The notes beneath the pieces are model-generated. The model worked only from the letters and a program-made list of their open reading frames with translations, did no database searches and was not told the origin of the DNA. A program made the position numbers and the translations under genes. Shown here in pieces: positions 13,650 to 24,514 of a DNA stretch of 64,000 bases. Every line of letters begins with the position of its first letter. The first letter of the stretch is position 1. The stretch is from Cornus controversa (taxonomy: Eukaryota; Streptophyta; Magnoliopsida; Cornales; Cornaceae). Where the stretch lies: the NCBI GenBank assembly GCA_026545225.1, contig CM048849.1, positions 54,444,836 through 54,508,835 of the forward strand. The letters run 5' to 3'.

Positions 13650-13880
13650 TTTTGTCAATAATGATGATGACCCACTTTAATTTTTTGCATAAAAACTATA
13701 ATTGTGTGTATATGGCTTAGAAATCAGAAGGGAGTAGCATAAAAAAGGTTGAATTTAGAATGAAAAGTTTCAGGGTTTTAGGGTGGGATGATGAAGATAA
13801 AGAAACCATTCGTGCGGGTCAAAAACCGAACCAGGCCCAACAGGAAACATTATGAGTTTATGACATTGATATCATGATAT
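13650..13880 (-). promoter_or_regulatory. PTAC12 5' UTR/promoter-proximal region with telo-box-like and site II-like motifs
   Basis: On the minus strand this 230-bp segment holds CTAAAACCCTGAAAC (complement of about 13769-13783, telo-box-like) and TTGGGCCTGG (complement of about 13832-13841, containing the site II core TGGGCC). Such motifs are common upstream of nuclear genes for translation and organelle functions. A hAT element begins at 13881, so the older upstream DNA now lies 1.4 kb away. Both motifs survive in the duplicate copy near 29913 and 29978. No TATA box is obvious. The regulatory role is inference. Confidence 0.4.
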
Positions 13881-14426
13881 TAGGGGTGGCAAATTGGGTG
13901 TCAACCCGCCAACCCGCCCATATCCGCCCAGTTAAAAATGGATATGGGTGACTTATTTTCTTATACGGGTCATAAACGGGTTGGATAAATATAAACCAAT
14001 TAATTAGCGGGTTAGATGGGTTGAATATGGGTTGAATATGGGTGCCCAAATTCAACCCATCTTTCACCCATAAAACAAAATGTGAATTAAAGTTTCTCTC
14101 TTCTATCCAACCTCTCTCTCTCTTTGATCTCACTTCTCTCTCTCTCTTTCCTTTCTCTCTCTTCGATCCCACCTCTCTCTCTCTTCCCCTTTCTCTCTCT
14201 TCGATCCCACCTCTCTCTCTCTTCCCCTTTCTCTCTCTATACTTGGACAATATATATATATTTTTTGAAAAAGTATTTTAGTAAGAATTCAATTTTTTTA
14301 AAAATAATATTTTTTCTTTTTAGTAATTATTGTCGAATTTTACCATTGTAATTTCTTAATTAAAAATAAGAAGAATATATAATTTAGACACAAACTTTAT
14401 AGTGCAACAACAATTTTCATTGGAGC

Positions 14427-14466
<40 letters not shown>

Positions 14467-15297
14467 TCATTCTTTAGATTTTTTTTATTAATTCCAAAAA
14501 AAAAATGACTCATCGAAAGGTCACATATTTTATTTTTTCAACGGTATTTTTATTTTTATTGATTAGTTCCAAAAGACCCAGACTCATCCAAAAGTCACAT
14601 TCTCTCCCCCTATGCACAGAGTTCATTTTGTATTAAAAAATAAGAATAATTGAATTTTCAAAAGTCACCTTTCTCTATCTACAGAGTCCATTTTTGTGTT
14701 TGAGTACCTTTCTCAATGTTTTAATTTTAATTATATTCCATGTGTTTCTGTGATTTGGTAGGTCATTTTTAAAATTGCCCAATTATGAAGATATAATTGA
14801 GTTAGTGTTGAATACCTTTTTCAATTGAAATACTTATTATAATTGTTTGCTTATGTTTTGATTTTTTTAAAGAAAATTTATGCTGACTAAGTTACTCGAG
14901 ACTCTATACTCTTTTTTCTCTTTTACTATAGATTCATAAATGTAATTAAACACTAGATTGCAATTAAATTCTTATATTCTTTTACGCAATCAGCTCTTGG
15001 ATAAAAAAAATAAAAAAAATTTGCTAACACCCAAAAATAAACAAACCATATAAATAATATCAGTATGATTAGCAAATTATAGTTTTTTTGTTTGATTATA
15101 GACCTTGTGCATTCCATTTTTGTGTTTGACGCCTACCTACTGGTCAAATATGGGTTGACGGGTTGACCCGACCCATATTCAACCCGCCCATATTTGACCC
15201 GCAACAAACGGGTTGAATATGGGTCACAACCCATATTCAACCCGCCCATATTTGACCCGACCCAAACCCGCCCAACCCGCCCAATTTGACACCCTTA
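13881..15297. mobile_element. Non-autonomous hAT element
   Basis: A 1417-bp insertion bounded by perfect 8-bp target duplications CATGATAT (13873-13880 and 15298-15305). Its TIRs are TAGGGGTGGCAAATTGGGTG and the complement of CCAATTTGACACCCTTA. Subterminal regions are dense in AACCCGCCC/GGGTTGAATATGGG repeats on both sides. The interior is AT-rich with a CT microsatellite (about 14095-14240) and a TA run (14427-14462). It has no transposase. It sits in the PTAC12 upstream region and is missing at the matching point of the duplicate copy. Confidence 0.9.
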
Positions 15298-15565
15298 CAT
15301 GATATGGCCGAAAAATCCCGACTTGATTTCTGACCCGATTTAGTGGATCCGTCCGTGATTGAATGGGTGTGGATTGCCCAGATTGTTTTGGACTTGGTCG
15401 ATCTAATCCGGGTCGTTCTGGTTATAATTACCGGTGATGCTTTTTAAAAGAAAATCTCCTGAACTTTTTTTGGTGGGCAAAAACATTGCATAAATTATTA
15501 TTTTTTAAGCAAAACAATTCATCGTCTTATGAAAGTGAATAATTTGACTCTTTGACAAAATCTAA

Positions 15566-16029
15566 AAAGCATGGACATTTCATCGAGAGTGTCGTACTTG
15601 TGTTAAATACTTCATAGAAGTGTCATGATATTTTTATTTTTAAAACACTTCTTAGACACTCTTTGAATACGTATCGAACACTTTGTAGCAGTGATCTATA
15701 TTCAAATATTTTGAAAGAAAATTATATAACTAAGTTATGATTAAAAATTTAAGATAAATATGTGTAGAGAACTAAATAATTGGTTCTTTAATCTATTTGT
15801 TTATTTTTTATTATAAGTTTGTTTGTTCTTAATTGATTGATGATGAATTGAAGTATTTCTGTAATGTAGTCTTTTTTTTTTGTTAAATAATTAATATATA
15901 ATAATAATATATATATTATATTATTATTTTATAGCCATATCATTGTTGTATCCGTGTTCTGTTTTTTAAAATTTTTCGTATCACCGTGTTCGTGTATTAT
16001 CGTACCTGTATTCGCGTCCGTGCTTCCAA
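15566..16029. mobile_element. Degraded DNA transposon with GGAAGCACGGAC-type ends
   Basis: The right end, read on the complement, begins GGAAGCACGGACGCG. The left end reads AAAGCATGGACATT. Both subterminal regions are rich in GTGTC/CGTGT words. The interior is AT-rich and non-coding. The ends are approximate and the superfamily is unassigned. Confidence 0.35.
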
Positions 16030-16047
16030 GGACAAAACTATTATAAT

Positions 16048-16785
16048 ATATATATCATTTACTATGATCATTATGCATTTCTTTCAATAAATATAGTGTT
16101 TTCTAAAAAAATTAAAATAAATAGATAAAATTTTCAAATAATAAGTTTAGGAACATAAAATAAAAATAGAAGACTAATAGAGTTTTATTTAAGTTTTTTT
16201 AAATAAAAGTGTTCTTGTTCAAAGTAATATGCCGCGAGTTTGAGACTTGGGAGCAGTCTCTTCAAAAATAGAGGTAACGCTTGCTCACATCCACCTCTCG
16301 CATACCCCGTTCAAGTGGGAAGCTTTGTGCACTTGGTACAATTTTTTTTATTAGTATTGGGTTTTTTAAATAAAAATTTTAAAAATAAAAAAAATAGTTT
16401 GATATAATTCTATTGACCTTTTACTTTTTTATTATTCTAATTATTTTTTTATTATTAAAGTAGTGCTTCCTACTAAAGTTAGCAAATCAAAGAAAAAAAA
16501 TCAATGATAATTTTATAAAACTCTTTTTTTTTTTTTTATAAAATTTTTTATTTAAAAAACACTATTGACTATCCTAGTTGAGAAAAGAGTATCTATGTTA
16601 GATATATTTTTCTTTTTTAAAAATCTTAAATAAAGTTCTATTAGTCTTTTATTTATTTTTATATATTTCTAAACTTATTATTTGAAAAAAATTTCTAACT
16701 ATTTTTTATTTTTTAAATTTTTAGAAAACACTATATTTATAGAGAGAATAACATAATGATCATAATAAATGGTATATATATGTCA
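16048..16785. mobile_element. Foldback (long inverted-repeat) element
   Basis: Arms of about 160-170 bp (about 16048-16210 and 16615-16785) are imperfect inverted copies of each other. For example, TACTATGATCATTATGCAT pairs with the later ATAATGATCATAATAAATGG. The direct repeat TTATAAT flanks the element at 16041-16047 and 16786-16792. The centre (about 16218-16350) is unrelated to the arms and SINE-like. There is no coding capacity. Confidence 0.6.
16218..16350 (+). mobile_element. SINE-like sequence inside the foldback element
   Basis: GCGAGTTTGAGACTTGGGAG resembles the pol III box B region of plant tRNA-derived SINEs. It is followed by AGCAGTCTCTTCA and then by CCCCGTTCAAGTGGGAAGC and TTTGTGCACTTGGTAC, as in the 3' half of known plant SINEs. 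It ends near a poly-T stretch. The identification is by resemblance only. Confidence 0.45.
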
Positions 16786-17374
16786 TTATAATTTTGTTAC
16801 GAGTCAAGTTATCCACTTTTGTAAAATGAGGAACTAATTTGCTCTAAAAATAGTTTTAAGTAGTATTTTTGCACATGAAAATTTTTTTAAGAGAGTTTTA
16901 TACACTTTTGCCAAATAGAAAAAGAAGAAGAAGAAATATACTAACTTTTGGAATAACTTTTAGGGTTTGTAAATTTTTTTTTCCCCGGCAAATTGTTATA
17001 AAAAATAGATACAAAATGAGTAATTGCTAACTTTCATATCATTTCTATTTGTTTTCTTCTAATTTTAGAAACATCATTTAAAGGTCACTCATTCATGCAT
17101 CATTCTTGAACCAAATATAATTTGATTTATTTCTTCTTTCAACAATTCCTTGGATCACAAATATATATGTACCGAATTGGTAAAGGACTTTATAGAACTT
17201 CAGTTTTCGATATTAAACCAGACTTGGTCGGTTTAATCAGGATCATTCTGGGTTTAGCTAAAGCTTGTCTGGCCTTTACTGATTATTTTATTTTATTTTA
17301 TTTTATTTATTTGCCTTCTGTACCTACAAAAATACCTTTAAATAAAAAAATTAATTACTTCTCTTTAAACTCAC

Positions 17375-17633
17375 TACATATATACTCTATATATGCATGC
17401 AATCCATATTGCATGATTGGGACGACGATCGGTGCATCGTGCTGTTGAGAAACTGCTTGAAGGCATTAAGCATTGGCTGATGAATCGATGATGATAACGG
17501 TAAAGTCATAGTTGTTGAGTTTGCGATCCCTCAACTACTGCAAAATGATGCTGAATGAATCAATGAATCCAATAACAGCAGACCTCTACGTGATGATAGC
17601 CAGCAGCAATCGGTGGAAAGGAGAGAACAGTAG
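17375..17633 (+). pseudogene. O-methyltransferase exon-3 fragment
   Basis: Closely matches exon 3 of the complete methyltransferase at 43347 onward: it translates to LHDWDDDRC, then a disrupted stretch, then GKVIVVEFAIPQL. The acceptor is changed (GCAATCC instead of GCAGTCC), and there are several small insertions plus an in-frame TGA after GATGCTGAA. Sequence just upstream resembles the 3' end of intron 2, so this is a genomic copy and not a retrocopy. It ends abruptly at an inverted-repeat element, after the stretch corresponding to KERT. The first two exons are absent. Clearly non-functional. Confidence 0.85.
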
Positions 17634-18279
17634 GTGACCATTTACCCTTTCTATTATTAAAAAAGATGAGATTTCTTTTTGGGGAAAAAAATTTCGCAAA
17701 TAATATTCGGAGAAAAAACTAAATATACACAATTATTTAATAAATTTTTTTGAGAGGAGATGTTTTTTTTTTATATTAAGTTATATCAATTTACGGAAAA
17801 AATAAAAATAAAAATGCACAATTACATAATAAAAATTTTGAATTTTTTTTTCAAAAAATTTTCCATTAGAAAGAGGGGTTTTTTCTATATTAAGTTTTTC
17901 TTTACCTTAATAAAAAAAAATGAGTTTTTTTTTGGGAAAATTGTTTCCGGGAAAAAAAAACTAAATATGCACAATAATAATAATTTTTAGATTTTTTTTT
18001 TCAAAAATTATTTTATTTTCATAAATTCTCTCTCTTTCTAATGAAAATTTTTTCGAAAAACAAAAAAAAAAATCTGAATTTTTTTATTATGTAATTGTGC
18101 ATTTTTATATTTTTCTGTAAATTGATATAACTTAATATAAAAAAAAAACCTCTCTTTTCTCAAAAATTTTTATTAAGTAATTATGCATATTTAGTTTTTT
18201 TTTCCCGAAATTATTTCCTATTTTTTTTTCCAGAAAAAAACCTCCTATTTTTTTAATAATAGAAAGGGTAAAATGGTCA
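17634..18279. mobile_element. Long inverted-repeat (foldback) MITE
   Basis: The left end GTGACCATTTACCCTTTC and the right end GAAAGGGTAAAATGGTCA are inverted copies, and pairing continues for roughly 300 bp per arm through AATATAAAAAAAAAAC-type sequence. TAG occurs on both sides (17631-17633 and 18280-18282), fitting a 3-bp target duplication. It is inserted in or at the edge of the methyltransferase fragment. Its transcript could fold into a long hairpin. Confidence 0.65.
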
Positions 18280-18544
18280 TAGAAAAATATAATATGTGCA
18301 AGTAAGAGTAAATGTGAATGTGTGATATGTTCCAAAAAAAAACACAAAGGAATTTATTGCACATTTTTAAAAACACAGGAGTTTTTGGTCTTTTTGCTTA
18401 AAAAATAACGTGAGAATCTTGAACAATAGAAGAAAATTTACAATACATTCGATGAATCTATTCTTGCATGTTCTACACGCGCGATAAAGCCCATCATACC
18501 TATTATATTTAGAAAGAACAAACCATTGTATTTTACATAGGCTT
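18280..18544. other. Unassigned AT-rich spacer
   Basis: AT-rich DNA between the foldback element and the start of duplicated block copy 2. I see no gene or element. Confidence 0.5.
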
Positions 18545-19526
18545 CCGCAAAGACAAGGATCTTTTAAGTCAAGTAATCACATGAACTTCCATTCGTGAAA
18601 TTGTTGAACAAGAAAAAAAGAAATTGCAATTATCAGTTATCCTTGGAAGTGTATTTAATTTTCCCTCAAGAACTGTATTGTGTCAGCGGTCTAAATAAAT
18701 AAACTATTATCATCATTCTGCCAAACTTGTATTGCACATTTATTGGCCAATGTTCTTCATTATGTACATCCCACCTAGAAAAATGATAAGTTAATTATGT
18801 GACCATTAATTGCAAACAAGTGCATTTTGTGAGAAAATATATATGTTAATATCAATTATCAAAACTTCAAAATTTATTAAACTCCAAATATTTGTGTCCA
18901 ATTTCAGTGTTAACAAAACATTAGTCATATAAAAATTTTAAAATCCGTCCAAACTAAAACTGTCAATGGATCGGATTTTGATCCGAATCCGATCCGAATT
19001 CGAGCCAATAATTAGGATATGAATTGAACATTCAATTCGATAATTCGTTAGCTAAACAAATCGGATATGGATTATAGTCGATCCGATCCGAAATAATTTA
19101 ATATATGATTTATTTTAAATATATTATCTAATGTTATAACATATAATATTTACATACTATTTAAATACCTTTTTTATTATTATTTCCTTCTTATTCTTCC
19201 TTCTCTCTATTTTGTTTTTCTTCCCTATTTTGTTCCAACTCATTATTTGTTAATCTCTTTTGAAATTACTTTTTTTTTTTTAAAAATTATATTTTTTCGT
19301 ATCAGGTTATCGAATCAAATATCCGATTAATAACAAATTGGATATGAATTTAATTATATATAATCCATTGGATTATCGGTTCAGATCGAATCACCTATAT
19401 TTCTTATTGGGTTCGGATCGGATCAAACCTAATCCGGTCCAAATCCGATCCGTTTACAGGTCTAGTCCAAACCCAAATAAAAGGAAGTCATATATCAACC
19501 CCAGCCCTCTTCCACTTGAGAGAACT
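18545..19526. repeat. Duplicated block copy 2, piece a
   Basis: Matches PTAC12 intron 2 at about 12466-13155. Shared segments include TTCCATTCGTGAAATTGTTG (18590 and 12500) and AAATTTATTAAACTCCA (18877 and 13033). A hAT MITE at 18955-19464 splits this piece; the match resumes at AAAGGAAGTCAT. The copy has diverged by many substitutions and indels. Confidence 0.85.
18955..19464. mobile_element. hAT-type MITE (GGATCGGAT family), clean insertion
   Basis: A 510-bp element flanked by perfect 8-bp target duplications GTCCAAAC (18947-18954 and 19465-19472). TIRs are TAAAACTGTCAATGGATCGG and, on the complement of the right end, TAGACCTGTAAACGGATCGG. Subterminal sequence is packed with GATCCGAT words. 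A relative of this family lies in intron 2 of the methyltransferase at 41557. Confidence 0.9.
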
Positions 19527-20031
19527 CTTCACCATTCCCATTTGTATTGGTTATGGAAGTGCTCTTCCTAGTTCTGGAACAACTTACTTCAGCCAACTCT
19601 GATTTTGAATACCATTGGAAATGCCTACCTATTGGGCTGACATACTTAATCTTTTCCTGATGACTTATTTTTTTATTTGCAAAAGATACTCTTAATTTTG
19701 TTTAGTGCTCAAGGATAGCTTAGATACCTTTTGCTCTTTAGAGCGATTCCATCGATCTCTCAAAGAGCTCGATTTATAGGTTTTTTGGCTAGCCCATGCC
19801 TACATTGGACTGGCTAAATTTGTGGGCCCCACATGAGACTCGGGCTAGGAGAATTTTTCCGGCCTTTCCCCGATCAGGAGCCTCATTAGGACCTTTTCCA
19901 AGAAGAGCAATCACACAATCCACCAAACCAATTGATTTCTTTGTTACTAATTAAAAACACAACTATTATATTTATTGTATATTTTGAATTGTAGGGATCA
20001 TTTTCAAATGAGTTACTCTATACGATCTAAA

Positions 20032-20079
<48 letters not shown>

Positions 20080-21650
20080 AACTAAAATTATATTCATTCA
20101 ATCATAAAATATAACACAAACAAATTTATTTATATTTATTTTATTTTATATGCAAACAAAATTATATATGTTTTTAATTTATTATAATTTTATATGATTT
20201 GATTATCACATATTATATATTATATCAATTTTAACTTATTTCTTGCTTAAATCTATTAATATTATTAATAAAATAAAGGATTAAAAATTTATTAAAATCT
20301 ATATATTTTTTGGCTAGCGAAAATATGGAGAAGCTAATGTGAGCCAAAATTTGAAGAGCTAAAAATGCTGATGTGGCTATCGAAAAATCCTGACATGGCT
20401 ATGGGTAAAGCTGCAGTTGCAAATTTAGAAAGCCAAAATTGGAGAGGCCAATGTGGATGATTTTCTCTGGTTTATCAGCAAACCATATCAAAAGCCAAGT
20501 GTTCTTTGCTTGTGTTCCTAAAGCTGCTCAACAAAGTATATTCCATCGATCTCCTACAATTCTCCAATGGAAATCTTCCGTGCATGCAACCTGGTCACCA
20601 AAATCACACAAAGGATCTCTCACTGGTCAAGCAAATTGCTCTCACATGCTGGCAGGCTCTAACTCTGCAAATCTATTATTTATAGCATGTAACCTTATTT
20701 GATGAATGTTTTTATTCTCCCCAAACAAATTACAATTTCAATCAACACACTGCTGAGGAACTTTCTGTGGTCAAGCTCTACTGAATCAAGGATGAAAACC
20801 AATGTAGCTTGGTCACAAATATGCCAATTAACCTAAGACTAATGGAGATCTTGATCTTCCAAAATTATCATTACTCAATAGTGCATCCATGACAAAGCAC
20901 ATCTGGTACCTCTTCTGCAAGCCAAACAACCTCTGGTCTAGATGGATGCATTTTTCTGTTCTAAAAGGAAATAGTTTTTGGAAAGCTTAATATCCAAGTT
21001 ATTGCTCTTGGTTAATGAAGAAAATCATGCAACTCAGACCTTTGGCCAGACCAGTACTCATCACTGCCAAAATTGGTAATGGCAATCAGACCTCATTCTG
21101 GTTTGATTCATGGGCACAATGTGGTCCCTTGGTGAATAGAATCCCAAATCAAAATAGCTAGCATGAGCATTGCATTTGGGAAATATGTAAAAGTTTCTTT
21201 AGTCATTAGAGATGGACAGTGGGCAATCCTTGGATGTCTTCAATTATTGCTTCCTCATCTCAGAAACACCCCCCATCTTCCACACATCAATTTAATTATC
21301 CTAACAAGATTGCTTCTTGTGGATCAACTTACCCTCATTCTCCCTTGCTCTCACTGTCCAATCCATTTTCCCTCCAACCACACCCTTTTTGTTGGACTAA
21401 CAATGTCTAGTTTAAACATCACATTCCCAAACATTGCTTCTCCCTCTTGTTGGCAGTCCATGAAAGGTTCTCTACGTACACTTGATAAGCCTTTGTTGGC
21501 TTATAAAATTATCCCAAATAGATGCAACATTTGCTACTTTGCACTGGAATCCCATTCTCACCTTCTCTTCTAATGTTAATTCACCTCAATCATTTGGAAT
21601 CACTGGTCCAAGATTCTCTTCTTATGCTCTTTCAAAAACAGCAAGGCATC
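19527..21650 (+). mobile_element. L1-type LINE fragment (RT C-terminal part and zf-RVT region)
   Basis: Translation over several frames gives hallmarks of plant L1 reverse transcriptase: FVLVMEVL, a degraded ADD box (SFPDDLFFY-like), VLKDSLDTFCSL, FSGLSANHIKSQVFFA (20460 on), WSRWMHFSVLKGNSFWKA, GNGNQTSFWFDSW (about 21070) and a CNICYFALESHSHLLF zinc-binding region (about 21515-21570). The 5' end is truncated and many stops and shifts are present. A MITE (19741-20461) splits the RT exactly between CSL and FSGLS. It lies inside duplicated block copy 2, after ACTCTTCA at 19522-19529. Confidence 0.8.
19741..20461. mobile_element. PIF/Harbinger-like MITE inside the L1 fragment
   Basis: An AT-rich insertion of about 720 bp follows TTA at 19738-19740. 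The left end is GAGCGATTCCATCGATCTC. The complement of the right end is ATCATCCACATTGGCCTCTC, an imperfect TIR. Subterminal GGCTAGCC/GAGCTAA-type words are typical of such MITEs. The surrounding L1 frame resumes directly after it, which confirms the ends to within a few bases. A TA run lies at about 20037-20076. Confidence 0.65.
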
Positions 21651-22445
21651 AAGGTCCTTAGTGTTACTACTATTTAATAAAAATAATTTTTTATTATGAT
21701 TATATTTATTACTATTATTATTTTATTCTTAATTCTATATTTATGGAACAAAAACGTTACAACAAAAACTCTTTATAAATGGGCTCACTCTTATACATGT
21801 GAGAGAAGTTCTTGAGTGTTCTATATAAATCTCTCTTTCTTCCTATGAGACATATATGTGAGACTAATATCAGAAAAATTTATATATCGAGTTTGGGGCG
21901 ACTTTCGACACAAGACTGGTATAATTTGTCTTTCTTTGGACGTGCCCAAAGAAGATCACGAGCGGATATGACATCTTGGACCTGTTATAGACCACTATCA
22001 ACTACATGTAGGGAGGCCATACGACTTTACGATAGTGCTTGCATGCCATTTTCAACTTTTTTTTGATTATTATTATTTTTCCTTAATTTCTACTATTATT
22101 GAGATCTTCTATTTTGTTCAAAATTTGTGGCTTAATATTGTTATTCATGTTCTTCATATTCATGTATGATTCACTTTATTGAAAATAGTGTAAACTGATA
22201 TTGTTGTAATATCCCTTGATTTATTATTTATTGTTATGTCTCACTGTGTGTTAATTAAATTTGATGTATTCTGTTTTAGTGTATTGTATTTTATGTGCAA
22301 ATTCTCCAACAGTTAGTAACAACTTGACATCTCCCAAACTCTTCCATTCGACCTCCAAGGGAGCCTCATGATCACTCCACCATTGGGATTTTACATCCCA
22401 TACTACCCACAATCTAATCTCAATCTCTTAGCTTTGATGCCAAGA
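21651..22445. other. Unassigned repeat-like DNA between L1 and hAT
   Basis: AT-rich sequence with a CT-rich, moderately GC-rich core at about 21780-22070. Its continuation appears to be 24709-24860, since the hAT element interrupts it. It may be the tail of the L1 insertion or an unrelated older insertion. The open frame at 21812-22066 shows no recognisable family. Confidence 0.35.
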
Positions 22446-22633
22446 CATGGGCGGAACTAGTCATGGGCTAACCTGGCCAAGTCCAATTTTTTTTTTTTCT
22501 TTTACTACTACTGTGTTTGGTTCATAGCCTAGGCTAGTACAGCCCAGCTTAAAAAACCCTAGGTTTGGTTACTGTTACAACCCACTTGGTTTATTCCTCT
22601 TCTTTGATTTGAGGACAAATTATTTATCGGAGG

Positions 22634-22819
22634 ATGAAGCTTTTGTGTGTTATGGAAAGAGGTGAATTTGTGATGGTGAGTGATGAAGGGGAAAATATAG
22701 CCGCCGTCTATAATCCTAAAGAAGACTTGTACAGGAAACTTGCAAAAATACCAGTGATGTTCAATTCAATATCACTGGTTTCATATGTGGATAGTTTAGT
22801 TTTACCCATAGTCGAGTAA
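22634..22819 (+). pseudogene. Possible F-box-type gene fragment inside the hAT element
   Basis: An open stretch of 61 codons (MKLLCVMERGEFVMVSDEG at its start, later AAVYNPKEDLYRKL and SISLVSYVDSLVLP). It resembles the last strands of the kelch/FBA-type C-terminal domain of plant F-box proteins. Only the C-terminal part is present, with no F-box. It lies close to the left end of the hAT element and could be captured host sequence. The family assignment is by pattern only and uncertain. Confidence 0.4.
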
Positions 22820-23789
22820 GAGGCTATTGTGTACAACTTAAGGGAAAGGAAAAAGAAAGGTGCCATAAGGAGGTAATTAATCTCTCCATATTATTCTCTT
22901 TTATGAGACAATTCATATCATTATTGTTATGTTTGAGAATAGTTTTTCTTTTTTCTTCTTTTGATAAGTACTAATTTTTCCCTTGGTATGGTATGTTTGA
23001 TATTAGTTATCAAAAGAAAATATATATTGTTTGTATTTTGGTAAAGAGAAAATAAATTATTTTTCTCTCATGTCCAAAAATTGAAAAAATGATACAAAAC
23101 AAAGGAGTATAGTAGAGATCCGATCATCCTATGTGGTAGCTTAACATTTCTCACCAATTACCCTAACATTTAACCCAGAATGGAGAAAGAGAGACTACTG
23201 ATATTTTCAGTCCAAACTCTATCTTCCTCATAAGTGCACTATTAGTGAATTTGATAGAAGCTGATCTGCTCTTTATCAGGCTTGGTATAACCTTTGACAT
23301 CACACCTGAGAAAATGATTTGCCTAAGATAGGAAAAAGAAATAATAAATCTTTAGAGTCAATGGTTGGGCCAACTTTTTCTAATATATTGAGTATGCACA
23401 AAGCACATTTATTTTGTTATATGTAATTATTTATTTGTTTAACTGTGTGGGAGCATAGTTGTTATTATTCATATTTATTTGTTTGGCCGTGTGAAACATA
23501 TTTATTTATTTCGCCGTGTGGGACTTATTTGTTATTGCATATTTATTTGTTTGGCCGTGTGGGACATAGATGTTATTACAAATATTTTTTTATTTTTCAT
23601 TATTTTGGACCTCTATTGTTTTAGACTATCGAGGCACTTGTATTGTAAGATGAAAATTTTGTTTTCATTTTATAGACTGAAAAATGATAAATCAAAAAGT
23701 GTGACAACTTCTAATGAGAAATGGGAGCAACCTCTTTCAAAAATTCCAAAGAGTTAAACAAATAAAGGTTGATAATATGCCTTTTATAT

Positions 23790-24514
23790 GAGATTATGTT
23801 TTGCATCTTCAAATATGGCAACACCCCGTTAATGAACGTGGTGAGCTTCGACGAAATTATATCAAAAGGGGACCTTATCAACCAAATCTCCCGGTGTTTC
23901 CTTTCACCCAAGATAGAATTCAATCTCGTCAATTTCTATGTAATTGATATAAAAAATTCACTTGGCTTGAGTATTCTCCTGAGAAAGATAAATCATATCG
24001 TTTCTCATGCTTTATCTCTCAAAGTATAATGGAACTCCTTATTCTTGGTTCAGTTTTAGATCTTAAATATACTTATAAATCATTTAAAGTTGATGATATT
24101 TGTGATCTTATAGGAAAATTTTATCCTAAAGATTTTCAGAATGAGATGCGTGCTTTGCGAAGCCAATTGCAACATTATAAGATTGATGTCTTCCATCATC
24201 TGAGTTTTTAGAATCTGTCCACCATTTCTGATTTATGCAAAATGTTAGCTGAAACAGGAAATAGAGAAACTTATTATCTGATTGATAGATTGATTTGTCT
24301 CATATTGACTCTCCCTGTTATTACGGCAATAACATATCAAGCTTTTTCGGCAATGAAGCATGTCAAAACTGAACATCGCAACAAGATTAGTGATGAATTT
24401 CTTACAGATTGTATGATTCTCAACGTTGAAAGAGAACTTGCTGAAAATATTGATATAGATTGGGTAGTTAATGAATTTGACTCTTTTAAGTATCATAGGG
24501 TTCATCTTCAATAG
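23790..24514 (+). pseudogene. hAT transposase C-terminal remnant (dimerisation region)
   Basis: Two frames separated by one stop (24029-24211 and 24242-24514) give FYPKDFQNEMRALRSQLQHY, LSTISDLCKMLAETG, YYLIDRLICLILTLPV, TAITYQAFSAMKHVKT and NKISDEFLTDCMI. This is the conserved C-terminal dimerisation region of plant TTF-type hAT transposases. The normally conserved TTERAFSAMK reads ITYQAFSAMK. The catalytic N-terminal and central parts are missing or unrecognisable, so the element cannot be autonomous. Confidence 0.8.

Larger units (their letters stand above)
15298..17290. repeat. Right part of duplicated block, copy 1
   Basis: Sequence at 15302-15450 and 16915-17290 matches 33052-33200 and 33220-33570 in the same order and orientation. 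The 1.5 kb between the two matching parts (about 15450-16910) has no counterpart in copy 2. It contains a degraded TIR element (15566-16029) and a foldback element (16048-16785). No gene is visible. Confidence 0.7.

Noticed and set aside
13395-13658. PTAC12 start three codons upstream
   Set aside because: The upstream codon is TTG. The ATG at 13647-13649 aligns with the family start.
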